Assembly (NCBI GenBank): GCA_034436295.1
Contig: DAOTVT010000040.1
Location: forward strand, 1-58,408
DNA: 58,408 bases
Direction: 5' to 3'
From: DTLA01 sp034436295
Lineage (GTDB): Bacteria; Chloroflexota; Anaerolineae; DTLA01
Translations under genes and position numbers: made by a program
In this document: piece after piece, positions 1-7,781 of the stretch
How positions within the stretch are numbered: position 1 is the first letter of the stretch
Layout of the letters: the number at the start of each line of letters is the position of its first letter
Notes under the pieces: model-generated
Seen by the model: the letters and a program-made list of their open reading frames with translations, nothing else
What the model was told of the DNA's origin: nothing
The model's database searches: none

Positions 1-803
1 GTTATCATTTCGATAGTCGTCAACAAGCCGAATTGTAACGGCGTAATCTTGTTGATGCTGACGCACCAGATAACGACAAAAGCATAGGGAATTTGCTCGC
101 AAAAGCGCACTAAAATATCCGATACCAACAAGTTTCGCAGGGGCGCATTGAGCAAGGTCAAGCCGTATGACTTTGATGAACCTTTCTCGACGGGAGTTCG
201 TTTTTCATCGGCAATCATTACTTGCTGGAGGATAAGCGACACGCCAGCCAAGACAAAGGCGACGATGAAAGCGAGACGCACCCCTTGCGTTTCCCCGAAG
301 ACGCCAATCAGCGCGCCGCCAATCACTGGTCCCAACGCCATCGGAATCCGCCGAACAAGGGAGTGCAGCGACACTCCCATTGTTCGCTTGTTCCTGGGCA
401 AAACTGTGGCTACCATATCCATCGTGGCAGGCAATGAGATAGCCGTCCACGACACAAACAGGATTGCGCCCAGGATGACGGCTTGCCAGTTGGGGATAGC
501 AATCACCACAACATAGCCAGCCATTGCCAGCAAATTGAATAGCAACAGGGCGCGTTTGTACCCCAGTTTGTCGCTGGCATACCCGCCTGGGAAAGAGTAC
601 AGGGCGCTGAGGAGATTGTCCAACCCGTTTAGCAAGCCAACGGAAAACGCGCCGCCGCCCAAAGCCATCAGGTAGAGTGGCAGAAATCGCTCTGCCATCT
701 TTTCCCCCAGCCCTACCAGTATCACCATTGCCAGTAGAGCCACGATATTTTTCTTCAAACCGAAAAACTCGGCTATTCGTTGGCGTTGCTTCGCGATTTG
801 CAT
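1..803 (-). CDS. MFS transporter, C-terminus cut off by window edge
   Basis: This is an integral membrane major-facilitator transporter; the substrate is unknown. I translated the minus strand from the ATG at 803. It gives about 267 open residues running off base 1 without a stop. The protein has repeated hydrophobic helices, an MFS loop motif of the GGYASDKLGYKRALL type after the second helix, and a later LPRNKRTMGVSLHSLVRRIP segment followed by a GPVIGGALIG helix, the usual pattern of MFS drug or metabolite exporters. An in-frame TAA lies 27 bases upstream of the ATG, so no longer start is available upstream except by non-standard codons; a weak AAAGG lies about 10 bases before the ATG. It is the last gene of the minus-strand series here and probably has its own promoter at about 1000. 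The sequence is less GC-rich than its neighbours, which may mean later acquisition. Confidence 0.85.
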   Translation of the reverse strand, partial: MQIAKQRQRIAEFFGLKKNIVALLAMVILVGLGEKMAERFLPLYLMALGGGAFSVGLLNGLDNLLSALYSFPGGYASDKLGYKRALLLFNLLAMAGYVVVIAIPNWQAVILGAILFVSWTAISLPATMDMVATVLPRNKRTMGVSLHSLVRRIPMALGPVIGGALIGVFGETQGVRLAFIVAFVLAGVSLILQQVMIADEKRTPVEKGSSKSYGLTLLNAPLRNLLVSDILVRFCEQIPYAFVVIWCVSINKITPLQFGLLTTIEMI

Positions 804-1135
804 ATCAACACGGGCCTTTAACTCTGTCGGTTAAGACGCGGTGCGCCCAACTATGTATTCTGCGGCAACTTGTTATACGGAAAAAGTTCCGTAGAACACG
901 CCCACAGGCTCTCGTTATCCGGCACCATCGCCGCATGCGCAACGCGAGTTCTCTCGCGTACCCTGCGCGGGCGCGCCCTTGCGTGTGTAGCATACGACAA
1001 CTCTGTGCGAAAGTCAAGGGGGGTTTGTGAGCGGATTCGGCCGCGCCCTGTGTTGGTGAGCAGGATGCGGCGCACTTTCGGCAGCGCGTCCCACCCACGC
1101 CCATGGCGCGGCCAACGAACGTTGGAGGCCAGACC
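804..1135. other. Intergenic region between ArsA gene and MFS gene
   Basis: I see no credible gene in these 332 bases. They hold a minus-strand sigma70-type promoter (989-1017), a perfect 7-bp hairpin with a 4-base loop at 942-959 inside the presumed MFS leader, and a small inverted repeat at 1112-1125 just after the ArsA stop. None is a clear terminator. Confidence 0.6.
989..1017 (-). promoter_or_regulatory. Sigma70-type promoter for the MFS gene
   Basis: On the minus strand, TTGACT (1017-1012) and TATGCT (994-989) are separated by exactly 17 bases. Transcription would start near 982, giving an untranslated leader of about 180 bases before the ATG at 803. Confidence 0.65.
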
Positions 1136-2311
1136 CTACTCGGCCTTGGGGCCGAACACCACCCGAACCTCGCCCTCCTCGGCCTTGGCGCTCTCCACAT
1201 CCAGCCCCGCCACCACCCGCGGCAGCACGATGTTGCGCTTCTGGTTGCCGATGTGCACCACCAGTTCGTCGCCCGAGCGGGTGAGTTTCAGCGCCTCCTT
1301 GCTCACAAACGGCAGTTTGAGCACCAGGATATAGTGGCCATCCTCCTTGCGGACCACATGCCGCGCGCCCTTGTAGAACACCGCGGCGGGGTCGCGGTCG
1401 CCGTACACCAGTTGCCCCAGTTGCCGCAGCCGCTCCAGCCCCACCACCTCGCTGTCCATCAGCGGGACCAGCAGGATGGGCAGCGGCGCGAAGGCTTCCT
1501 CCACGGCGCGGCCGTACTTCTCCTGGATGGCCTTCCAGTTGTCAAAGTAGGCGTCTCGCACCGTCGCCGGGATGATGCGGTTGGAGATGACCGCGTCCAC
1601 CGGATAGCCGTACAGGCTGAGGTAGGTGTAGGTGCGCTGCGCCTCCTTGATGACCATCTTCTCCGGGTTCAGCACCAGGCGCACGGTGGATTTCTCGGGG
1701 TCCGACAGGAGCGCGTGCATCCGATCCAGGTCGCGAATCAGCCCCTCTATCACGTCAAACAGTTCGTCTTCGGGCAGGGGCAGGTCGGTCAGCGAGCGCA
1801 GCAACGGCCGCGACAGTTGCATGGCCCGTTTCTCAATCGGGAAGATTTTCTCCAGATACCAGCGGGCCATGTCGGGGAAGGACAGCAGTTTGAGCGTCTC
1901 GCCGGTCGGGGCCGCGTCAATGATGACCACGTCGTACAGCCCGTCGTCGTGCAACTTGACGATTTGCAGGAGCGACGCCAGTTCCTCCATGCCGGGCAGC
2001 ACGCTCACCTCTTCGGCGATGAGGTCGTCCATCCCGCGCCAGGACAGGAGCGCGGCCAGGTACTCCTGCACCGTGCCCCAGTACTTCTCCATCTGGTACA
2101 GCAGGTCAATCTCCTGGCCCCACAGGTTGGGGGCCACTTCCGTCGGCTCGGGGCCGAGGGGATAGTCCAGGCTGTCGGCCAGCGAGTGGGCGGCGTCGGT
2201 GCTCACCACGATGGTGCGCAGGCCCTGCTCGGCGCAACGCAGGGCCGTGGCCGCGGCGATGGTCGTCTTCCCCACGCCGCCCTTGCCCGTGAACAGAAGG
2301 ATTCGCGCCAT
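1136..2311 (-). CDS. ArsA/Get3-family ATPase with HSP20-like tail
   Basis: This is a 391-residue soluble P-loop ATPase of the ArsA/TRC40 family. The deviant Walker A motif GKGGVGKTT is at residues 9-17, followed by the STDAAHSLADS switch segment. The middle carries the family's helical substrate-binding region. The last 80 or so residues (LPFVSKEALKL to VVFGP) look like the ArsA HSP20-like domain seen in bacterial single-domain ArsA proteins. No arsenite permease or ars regulator is nearby, so a role in arsenite extrusion is not supported; family members of this form have also been proposed to handle hydrophobic clients or metabolites. It starts 3 bases after the GH57 stop and is the last gene of the nusA-infB operon. 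The exact function is unknown. Confidence 0.85.
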   Translation of the reverse strand: MARILLFTGKGGVGKTTIAAATALRCAEQGLRTIVVSTDAAHSLADSLDYPLGPEPTEVAPNLWGQEIDLLYQMEKYWGTVQEYLAALLSWRGMDDLIAEEVSVLPGMEELASLLQIVKLHDDGLYDVVIIDAAPTGETLKLLSFPDMARWYLEKIFPIEKRAMQLSRPLLRSLTDLPLPEDELFDVIEGLIRDLDRMHALLSDPEKSTVRLVLNPEKMVIKEAQRTYTYLSLYGYPVDAVISNRIIPATVRDAYFDNWKAIQEKYGRAVEEAFAPLPILLVPLMDSEVVGLERLRQLGQLVYGDRDPAAVFYKGARHVVRKEDGHYILVLKLPFVSKEALKLTRSGDELVVHIGNQKRNIVLPRVVAGLDVESAKAEEGEVRVVFGPKAE

Positions 2312-2314
2312 ACC

Positions 2315-4024
2315 CTATGCACGCTCGCTCTGAGGTTTCAACGGGGTGTTCTCCCTGGCGGCGAAATCGGCGTACTGAATCTGCGGGAACGGATTGTCCA
2401 ACTCCGCCGCCTGCTCCAGGAATCGGCGGTCGGCTTCGGACAGGGGCGCTCCGCGCTCGGCGGCCGCCGCCAGGTGGTTGAACCGCGCCAGGTGCTGCTG
2501 GAAGCGCCCCGTGGCGTACTCCTTGGCCTGGCCGGTGCTGACGAGGAAGGGCCAGTCGCTGGATTCCAGGAGCACCAGTTCGCGCGCCACCTGGGCCAGA
2601 AGCGCCGCCTGTTCGCCCTGTGCCGACGGCCAGCGGGCCACAAGCCGCTCCATCCGCCTCTCCGCGGCGTGGATGAGCGGCCACATCCACTCGGTCTCGG
2701 GGTTTTTCCATGTCCAGTGGCCGCCGCCCGCCCCCCAGGAACTCTCGGGGAGCGCCACCACCTCGGTGGGCGGGTGGTCGTTGAGGTAATCGCGGGCCGT
2801 CGTCAACTCCACGTCCGGGTTGATGCTCAACTGCCTCAGGACTTCCTTGAGCCAGTCCACGCCCTCAAACCACCAGTGGCCGAAGAGTTCCGTGTCGTAG
2901 GCGGACACGATGATGCCCATCTCGTTGTGGCGCTTGTTCCATTCGCGCAGCCGCTCCACCACGATGCTCACGAAGTGATCGGCGTGAACCTGCACCTGCC
3001 GCCGCGCCGCCTCGGGGTCGTACAAATCCTTGTCGCCCAAATCCACGCCCGCGCCCGTGATGCGCCAGTACTGCGCGCCCGAGTTGGGGTCCTTGCGGTG
3101 GAACTCGCGGTACACGAAATCGCCCGGGTAGCCGTGCGCGGCGGACCACACCTGCATCCCCGTGCGTTCGTCGCGCCCGAAGACGGCGACCTCGGCGGCC
3201 TGCACGTAGTACGGGCGGAATGTCGTGCGCTGGGTGGCCTCCGGGCGGGTGTCGGGCTTGACCACCACCTTGCGCAGCGGGATGGCTCCGTAAGGCCCCA
3301 CCGCGTCGCCCGCCACCTTGCCCACCAGTTTGCCGCCCTCAATGACGTGGGTGTCGGTGAAAAAGTACTTCAGGCCGAAGGCCGCCAGGAATTCCTCCTC
3401 GCCGGGCTTGTAGTAGGACGGCGCGCCTTCCTTCATGTACCCTGGGCGGTACCCGCATTCCGGCAGCCAGATGCCCTGGGGCCGCCGCCCCATGTGGCGA
3501 ATGTACGTGTCCACGCCGGTCTTGATCTGGCCCCACAGGGTGGAATCCCGCTCCATGAGGGGCAGGTAGCCGTGGGTGGCCGCGCTGGTCAGCACGTCCA
3601 GATTGCCCGCGTCTTGCAGCCGCCGGAACGCCCCCAATAGGTCGCGGTGGTAGCGGGACCGGAAGGAGTCCAGGATGCCCTGGTAGAACCCCAGGTAGAA
3701 GTCGGCCAGGGCGACGCGGCGCGCGTCTTTCCCCTCCCAGAGCCGCCGGTCCGACTCTATCAGGGCAATCCGCTCCTCCACGTACAACTCAAAGTGGTTC
3801 AGCACGTCCGGGTCTGCCAGTTGCTCCATCAGAATGGGCGTGATGCCGATGGTGAGCCGCGGCTCGTACCCCGCCGCCTTGAGGTCGTACAGCGCGTTCA
3901 GCAGCGGCACGTAGGTCTCGGCAATCGCCTCGTGCACCATCTCCTCGCCGTGGGGCCAGCGCCCGGCCTTCCGCACGTAGGGAAGGTGCGTATGCAACAC
4001 GAAGGTAAACGCGCCCTGTTTCAT
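2315..4024 (-). CDS. GH57 alpha-glucan branching enzyme (DUF1957 C-terminal domain)
   Basis: This 569-residue cytoplasmic protein matches family GH57 branching enzymes, which cut alpha-1,4 glucan chains and re-attach them as alpha-1,6 branches in glycogen-like polymers. The N-terminal HTHLPYVRK segment, the WLPECGY motif with the expected nucleophile Glu189, and the SAYDTELFGHWWFEG motif with the expected acid/base Asp377 are all present, followed by the helical DUF1957 domain. The length is normal for the TK1436/TTHA1902 type. The start is well supported by AAAGGAGGGCAAG just before the ATG. It sits between the archease and ArsA genes in the same operon; no other glycogen genes are in the window, so the substrate is inferred from the family alone. 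Confidence 0.88.
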   Translation of the reverse strand: MKQGAFTFVLHTHLPYVRKAGRWPHGEEMVHEAIAETYVPLLNALYDLKAAGYEPRLTIGITPILMEQLADPDVLNHFELYVEERIALIESDRRLWEGKDARRVALADFYLGFYQGILDSFRSRYHRDLLGAFRRLQDAGNLDVLTSAATHGYLPLMERDSTLWGQIKTGVDTYIRHMGRRPQGIWLPECGYRPGYMKEGAPSYYKPGEEEFLAAFGLKYFFTDTHVIEGGKLVGKVAGDAVGPYGAIPLRKVVVKPDTRPEATQRTTFRPYYVQAAEVAVFGRDERTGMQVWSAAHGYPGDFVYREFHRKDPNSGAQYWRITGAGVDLGDKDLYDPEAARRQVQVHADHFVSIVVERLREWNKRHNEMGIIVSAYDTELFGHWWFEGVDWLKEVLRQLSINPDVELTTARDYLNDHPPTEVVALPESSWGAGGGHWTWKNPETEWMWPLIHAAERRMERLVARWPSAQGEQAALLAQVARELVLLESSDWPFLVSTGQAKEYATGRFQQHLARFNHLAAAAERGAPLSEADRRFLEQAAELDNPFPQIQYADFAARENTPLKPQSERA

Positions 4025-4086
4025 CTTGCCCTCCTTTCACACAGCGTCTTGCTGTGCAAACGTGAGATGCTTCGCCCGGTCCAACA

Positions 4087-4503
4087 CTACACGTCAAACA
4101 CCACGCGGGCCACGCAGCGCCCCGATTCGCAAGCGATGCGCAGGTCGTGGAACGTGGCCGCCTTGATGCGCCGCTTGGTGGGATGCCCCTTGTACCCTCC
4201 CACCGTCGCGCTCACCGCAAACTCCCCGACGAGCGCAAGGTCAAACGTCGTGTACACCTCGCCCAGCGTCTCCGACAGGAACAGCAACTCGTTGAGCCAG
4301 TCCACCAGGAGCGTCTCCCGATCGGCCGCCTGCACGTGAACGTCGTGCTGCGTGCGCTCCCCGCCCGCGTCGGGTAGGCCCTGCAGGGCGAAGACCGCCT
4401 CGGCAGCGTGGACGAGAAGGGTTGCGAAGTCCTCGCCCCACACTTCTATGGCCAGGTCGGCCGTGTGATCCAATTCGCGGAAGAAGCACGGGTTCGCGCT
4501 CAC
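4087..4503 (-). CDS. Archease (RtcB ligase cofactor family)
   Basis: The protein is 138 residues and matches archease: FRELDHTADLAIEVWGEDFATLL at the start, the central VDWLNELLFLSE segment and the terminal IKAATFHDLRI...VVFDV. Archeases activate the RtcB RNA ligase by promoting guanylylation and carry an acidic metal site, here Asp in HTAD and the C-terminal Asp. I chose the GTG at 4503 because it overlaps the ribF stop as GTGA, giving the normal family length; an upstream in-frame ATG would add 48 residues of ribF-overlapping low-complexity sequence. No rtcB gene is visible, so its partner must be elsewhere. Confidence 0.85.
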   Translation of the reverse strand: MSANPCFFRELDHTADLAIEVWGEDFATLLVHAAEAVFALQGLPDAGGERTQHDVHVQAADRETLLVDWLNELLFLSETLGEVYTTFDLALVGEFAVSATVGGYKGHPTKRRIKAATFHDLRIACESGRCVARVVFDV

Positions 4504-5444
4504 GGGTTCTTTCGGCTCCTCGCCTCGTCGTCCAGGATGCGGCGCGCCACCTCCACGTCCTGGCCGATCTGCCTGACCAGGTCCGCGATGTTCGGGAAGC
4601 GCTGCTCGGGCCGCAGGCGCTCCACGAACTCCACCACCAGGTCGCACCCGTAGATGTCCTGGTCAAAGTCCAGGATGAAGGTTTCCACGGTGCGCGCGCC
4701 GTTGTCAAAACTGGGCCGCACGCCGATATTCGCGACGCCCGGGTACCGCTCGGTCCCCAGGACGGCGAACACGGCGTACACCCCGTCGGCGGGGACGGCG
4801 CGTTCCTGGCGCACTTCCAGGTTGGCGGTGGGATAGCCCAGCGCTCGCCCGCGCCGCGCCCCGGGCACCACCTCGCCCGCCACCGTCGGGTATCGCCCCA
4901 ATAGCCGCGTGGCCCCGCGCACGTCGCCCTGGGCCAGCAACGCCCGAATCCGCGTGCTGCTCACCACCTCCCCGTCCAGCAGGAAAGGCTCCACCGCTCG
5001 CACGGCGAATCCCAGGTCGGCGCCAAGCGCGCGCAGCGTCGCGATGTCGCCCTCGCGATTGCGCCCCAGGGCGAAATCGGGGCCGACCCACAGTTCCCGC
5101 AGGCGCAGGTGGCGCACCAGCGCGCCGGTGAACTCGGCCGCCGACATCCGCGCCATCTGCGCGTCAAACGGCAGAATCGCCAGAATATCCAGCGACAACT
5201 GCTCCATCAAGACGGCCTTCTCGCCCGGCGTGGTCAAGTAGCGTATCGGCAAATCGGGCCGCAGGACGGCGACGGGGTGCGGGTGGAACGTAACCACCAT
5301 GGCCAGCCGCCCGGTCTCCTTCGCCCTGGCCACAAGATTGCGGATGAGGAACTGATGCCCCAGGTGCACGCCGTCAAATGCGCCGATGGTGGCTACCGTA
5401 TCCTGCTCCAGATGCGCCTGTTCCCAGTTGTCAATCAGCAGCAT
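4500..5444 (-). CDS. ribF: Bifunctional riboflavin kinase / FAD synthetase
   Basis: RibF converts riboflavin to FMN and FMN to FAD. The 314-residue protein has the nucleotidyl-transferase signature GAFDGVHLGHQFLI near residue 23, the VTFHPHPVAVL segment and the SSTRIRALLAQGDV motif of the FAD synthetase half. The flavokinase half carries GRALGYPTANLE and ends with the FNIADLVRQIGQD-type region. Length is typical. It follows truB as in many bacteria and overlaps archease by 4 bases. No FMN riboswitch is expected because it is internal to the operon, and none was seen. Confidence 0.95.
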   Translation of the reverse strand: MLLIDNWEQAHLEQDTVATIGAFDGVHLGHQFLIRNLVARAKETGRLAMVVTFHPHPVAVLRPDLPIRYLTTPGEKAVLMEQLSLDILAILPFDAQMARMSAAEFTGALVRHLRLRELWVGPDFALGRNREGDIATLRALGADLGFAVRAVEPFLLDGEVVSSTRIRALLAQGDVRGATRLLGRYPTVAGEVVPGARRGRALGYPTANLEVRQERAVPADGVYAVFAVLGTERYPGVANIGVRPSFDNGARTVETFILDFDQDIYGCDLVVEFVERLRPEQRFPNIADLVRQIGQDVEVARRILDDEARSRKNP

Positions 5445-5492
5445 CGTTCTGCGAACCTTATGTCGGGATTGAGATTGCAGAGTGCCCGGCGA

Positions 5493-6440
5493 CTAGCGCC
5501 CGCCAAAGACCTTCACGGGAAGCCATCGGCCTGCTGCCGCATTATAGCAGACAAGGGCCACAAAATCACCCGCCAGCGTGTACGCGCGGGCCACTTGCCC
5601 ATCCGCGCCGGCCCCCGCGTCCACGGGCCGACCGTGGCCCAGCGCCTCGGCCTGCTCGTCGGTCAGAATCAGCGCCGGCATGTCCAGCAGCGCCTCGTCC
5701 ATGGGGATGAGGAAACGCGCCCAATCGCCGTCGGCGGCAGCCTCCTGCAGGCGGGCCAGCGGGACGGCATCCTCCACCGAGAACCGCCCCGACGCCACCC
5801 GCCGCAGCGACTTCAGGTGCGCGCCGGCTCCCACGAGTTGACCCCAGTCGTGGGCCAGCGAGCGGATATACGTGCCCGGACTGCATTCCACCTCCACGGT
5901 GGCCACCGGCGGCTCCCACCGCACCATCGCGGCGCGGAAGATGTGCACGTCGCGGACGGGCGGCTCCACCGACTCGCCTCGGCGCGCGCGGCGATACAGC
6001 GGCTCCCCCGCCTGCTTGACCGCCGAGAAGGCCGGCGCGCGCTGGCGAATGGGGCCGACAAACGTTGCCAGGGCCGCCTGTAGCGCCTCGGCCGTCAGGT
6101 GAGCGACGGGGCGTTCCTCCACCACGTCGCCGTCGGCGTCGTAGGTGGTCGTGGTTTGCCCGAAAGCCACTTCCGCCACGTAGGTCTTCCTGGAGTTCAT
6201 CAGGTATTCCGCGATTCGCGTGGCCTGGCCCACGCAGACGAGCAGCACCCCCGTGGCCATGGGGTCCAGCGTCCCCGCGTGGCCCACGCGGCGGGTCCCC
6301 GCGATCTTGCGGACGGCGTTCACCACGTCGTGCGAAGTCATGCCGCGCGGCTTGTCCACGTTGAGGATGCCCGACAGGGTATCCTGGGCCGCGCCGCACG
6401 TTGGCCCGCCGCGCCCGCCGCATCCGGTCGCCTCACCCAT
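5493..6440 (-). CDS. truB: tRNA pseudouridine(55) synthase TruB
   Basis: TruB makes pseudouridine 55 in the T-loop of tRNAs. The signature GILNVDKPRGMTSHDVV and the catalytic motif RRVGHAGTLDPMATGVLLV (Asp in TLDP) are clear, as are QRAPAFSAVKQAGEPLYRRAR and the YIRSLAHDWG motif; the C-terminus is a PUA-like domain. I place the start at the ATG at 6440, which overlaps the nrnA stop by 8 bases and has GGGAGCAGG upstream; an earlier ATG at 6458 lacks a ribosome-binding site. Either start leaves an unusual 25-30 residue Gly/Cys-rich extension before the family core, so the start is less certain than the function. Confidence 0.93.
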   Translation of the reverse strand: MGEATGCGGRGGPTCGAAQDTLSGILNVDKPRGMTSHDVVNAVRKIAGTRRVGHAGTLDPMATGVLLVCVGQATRIAEYLMNSRKTYVAEVAFGQTTTTYDADGDVVEERPVAHLTAEALQAALATFVGPIRQRAPAFSAVKQAGEPLYRRARRGESVEPPVRDVHIFRAAMVRWEPPVATVEVECSPGTYIRSLAHDWGQLVGAGAHLKSLRRVASGRFSVEDAVPLARLQEAAADGDWARFLIPMDEALLDMPALILTDEQAEALGHGRPVDAGAGADGQVARAYTLAGDFVALVCYNAAAGRWLPVKVFGGR

Positions 6441-7398
6441 CTGCGCGCCTGCTCCCATCCAGCAGCGCCCGCACCGCGCCCAGCACCCTGGACTCCACCT
6501 CGGCCAGCGGCCCGGCCAGCGTGCACCCCGCCGCCTGCGGATGCCCGCCGCCCCCCAACGACAGCGCGATGCCCGACACGTCCACCCCCGGCACCGAGCG
6601 AAGGCTCACCTCCACCCGTCCGTCGTCCCGCTCCCTGAAAAGCACGGCCACCCGCGCCTCCTCCACCCCGGCCAGGAACGCCACCAGGCCGCTCAACCCG
6701 TTGGCCGAGGCGTCGGACTGCGCCATGAGGGACGCGGGCAAGGATGCCCACACGATGCCATCTTCCAGCCGCGCGTGCGACAGCGCCTCGCCCCACAGTT
6801 TCGCCATGGCGAACGAGCGTTGCACCAGGATTCGGCGGGCGATGCCCGACAGGTTCGCCCCCGCGGCCACGAGTCGCTCCGCGGCCCGAAGCGCCGCCAA
6901 ATCCGTGTTGGGCGTCGTGAAGCCGCGCGTGTCCATCACGATCCCGCTCAGCAGGCATGTGGCGATTTCGGGCGTGATGTCCACGCCCAGGCCGTCGGCC
7001 AGGCGCAACACCAGTTGGCACGTGGAAGCCGACCCGGGCTCCACCCAGTTCACGGTGCCGAAGTTCAGGTTCGTTACGTGGTGGTCTATGTTCAGAATGG
7101 GCACGTGGCCGAGCCGAGAGGCGTCGTAGGCTTCGCCCAGGCGGGGAATGTCGCTGGAATCCAGGCTGATGACCAGGTCAAACTCGCCCTCCGGACGCTG
7201 CACGATGTCGTCCGCGCCGGGCATGAAACGGTACTCCCGTGGCACAGGGTCGGCGCAGGCGAGCGTGGCCGGCTTGCCCAGCGCCCGCAGAATGTGCCCC
7301 ATCGCCAGGAGCGCCCCGATGGCGTCGCCGTCAGGCGAGGTGTGGCACAAGACCAGGATGCGGTCTGCTGCGAGAATCATCTGTTCAGGCGTCGGCAT
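6433..7398 (-). CDS. nrnA: DHH/DHHA1 phosphoesterase (oligoribonuclease NrnA type)
   Basis: Proteins of this family degrade nanoRNA and dephosphorylate pAp. The 321-residue protein shows the DHH family metal motifs in order: HTSPDGDAIGA, the SLDSSD motif, and NIDHHVTN; the C-terminal DHHA1 domain has the GGGHPQAAG substrate loop. Usual length. It lies between rbfA (14-base overlap) and truB (8-base overlap), the standard position in rbfA-nrnA-truB operons, where it is thought to recycle RNA fragments. Confidence in the family is high; which of the two activities dominates cannot be read from sequence. Confidence 0.92.
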   Translation of the reverse strand: MPTPEQMILAADRILVLCHTSPDGDAIGALLAMGHILRALGKPATLACADPVPREYRFMPGADDIVQRPEGEFDLVISLDSSDIPRLGEAYDASRLGHVPILNIDHHVTNLNFGTVNWVEPGSASTCQLVLRLADGLGVDITPEIATCLLSGIVMDTRGFTTPNTDLAALRAAERLVAAGANLSGIARRILVQRSFAMAKLWGEALSHARLEDGIVWASLPASLMAQSDASANGLSGLVAFLAGVEEARVAVLFRERDDGRVEVSLRSVPGVDVSGIALSLGGGGHPQAAGCTLAGPLAEVESRVLGAVRALLDGSRRADG

Positions 7399-7753
7399 CG
7401 TCCGCGTCTTCCTCGTGAATGCGATCCAGGAGGGCGTCTATGTGCCTGCCGTACTCCAGCGCCTCATCGTGGAAGAACTCCAGTTGCGGCACAATGCGCA
7501 ACTGGAGCCTGGCCGCCAACTCGCGCCGCAGGTAGCCGCGCGCGTGTTCCAGGCCCTCGCGGGCTTGCTCCCGCTCCGCCTCCTCGCCGATGACGGCGTA
7601 GTACACGCGCGCAATGGCCAGGTCTGGCGTAACCTGCACGTCGGTAACGGTAACCCAGTGCAGCCGCGGGTCGTGGGCGCGGCGGCCCAGCAGGTCGCCC
7701 ATCTCCTCTTTGATCAACTCGGCTACGCGCCGCTGTCGTCTGGATGACGTCAT
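7385..7753 (-). CDS. rbfA: 30S ribosome-binding factor RbfA
   Basis: RbfA is a 30S maturation factor with a KH-like fold that binds near the 16S rRNA 5' helix. The 122-residue protein starts MTSSRRQRRVAELIKEEMGD and has the RLHWVTVTDVQVTPDLAIARVYY strands and the LRRELAARLQLRIVPQLEF segment typical of the family, followed by an acidic tail. Length is normal. The ATG is preceded by GAGGTGAGAC. It is placed directly after infB, its usual neighbour, and overlaps nrnA. Confidence 0.95.
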   Translation of the reverse strand: MTSSRRQRRVAELIKEEMGDLLGRRAHDPRLHWVTVTDVQVTPDLAIARVYYAVIGEEAEREQAREGLEHARGYLRRELAARLQLRIVPQLEFFHDEALEYGRHIDALLDRIHEEDADDADA

Positions 7754-7781
7754 GTCTCACCTCTTTGGAGCGGCCAGGCGA

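Noticed and set aside
1103..3640. Plus-strand open frame of 845 codons
   Set aside because: It is antisense to ArsA and GH57, which both have clear active-site motifs and ribosome-binding sites; the plus-strand product is low complexity.
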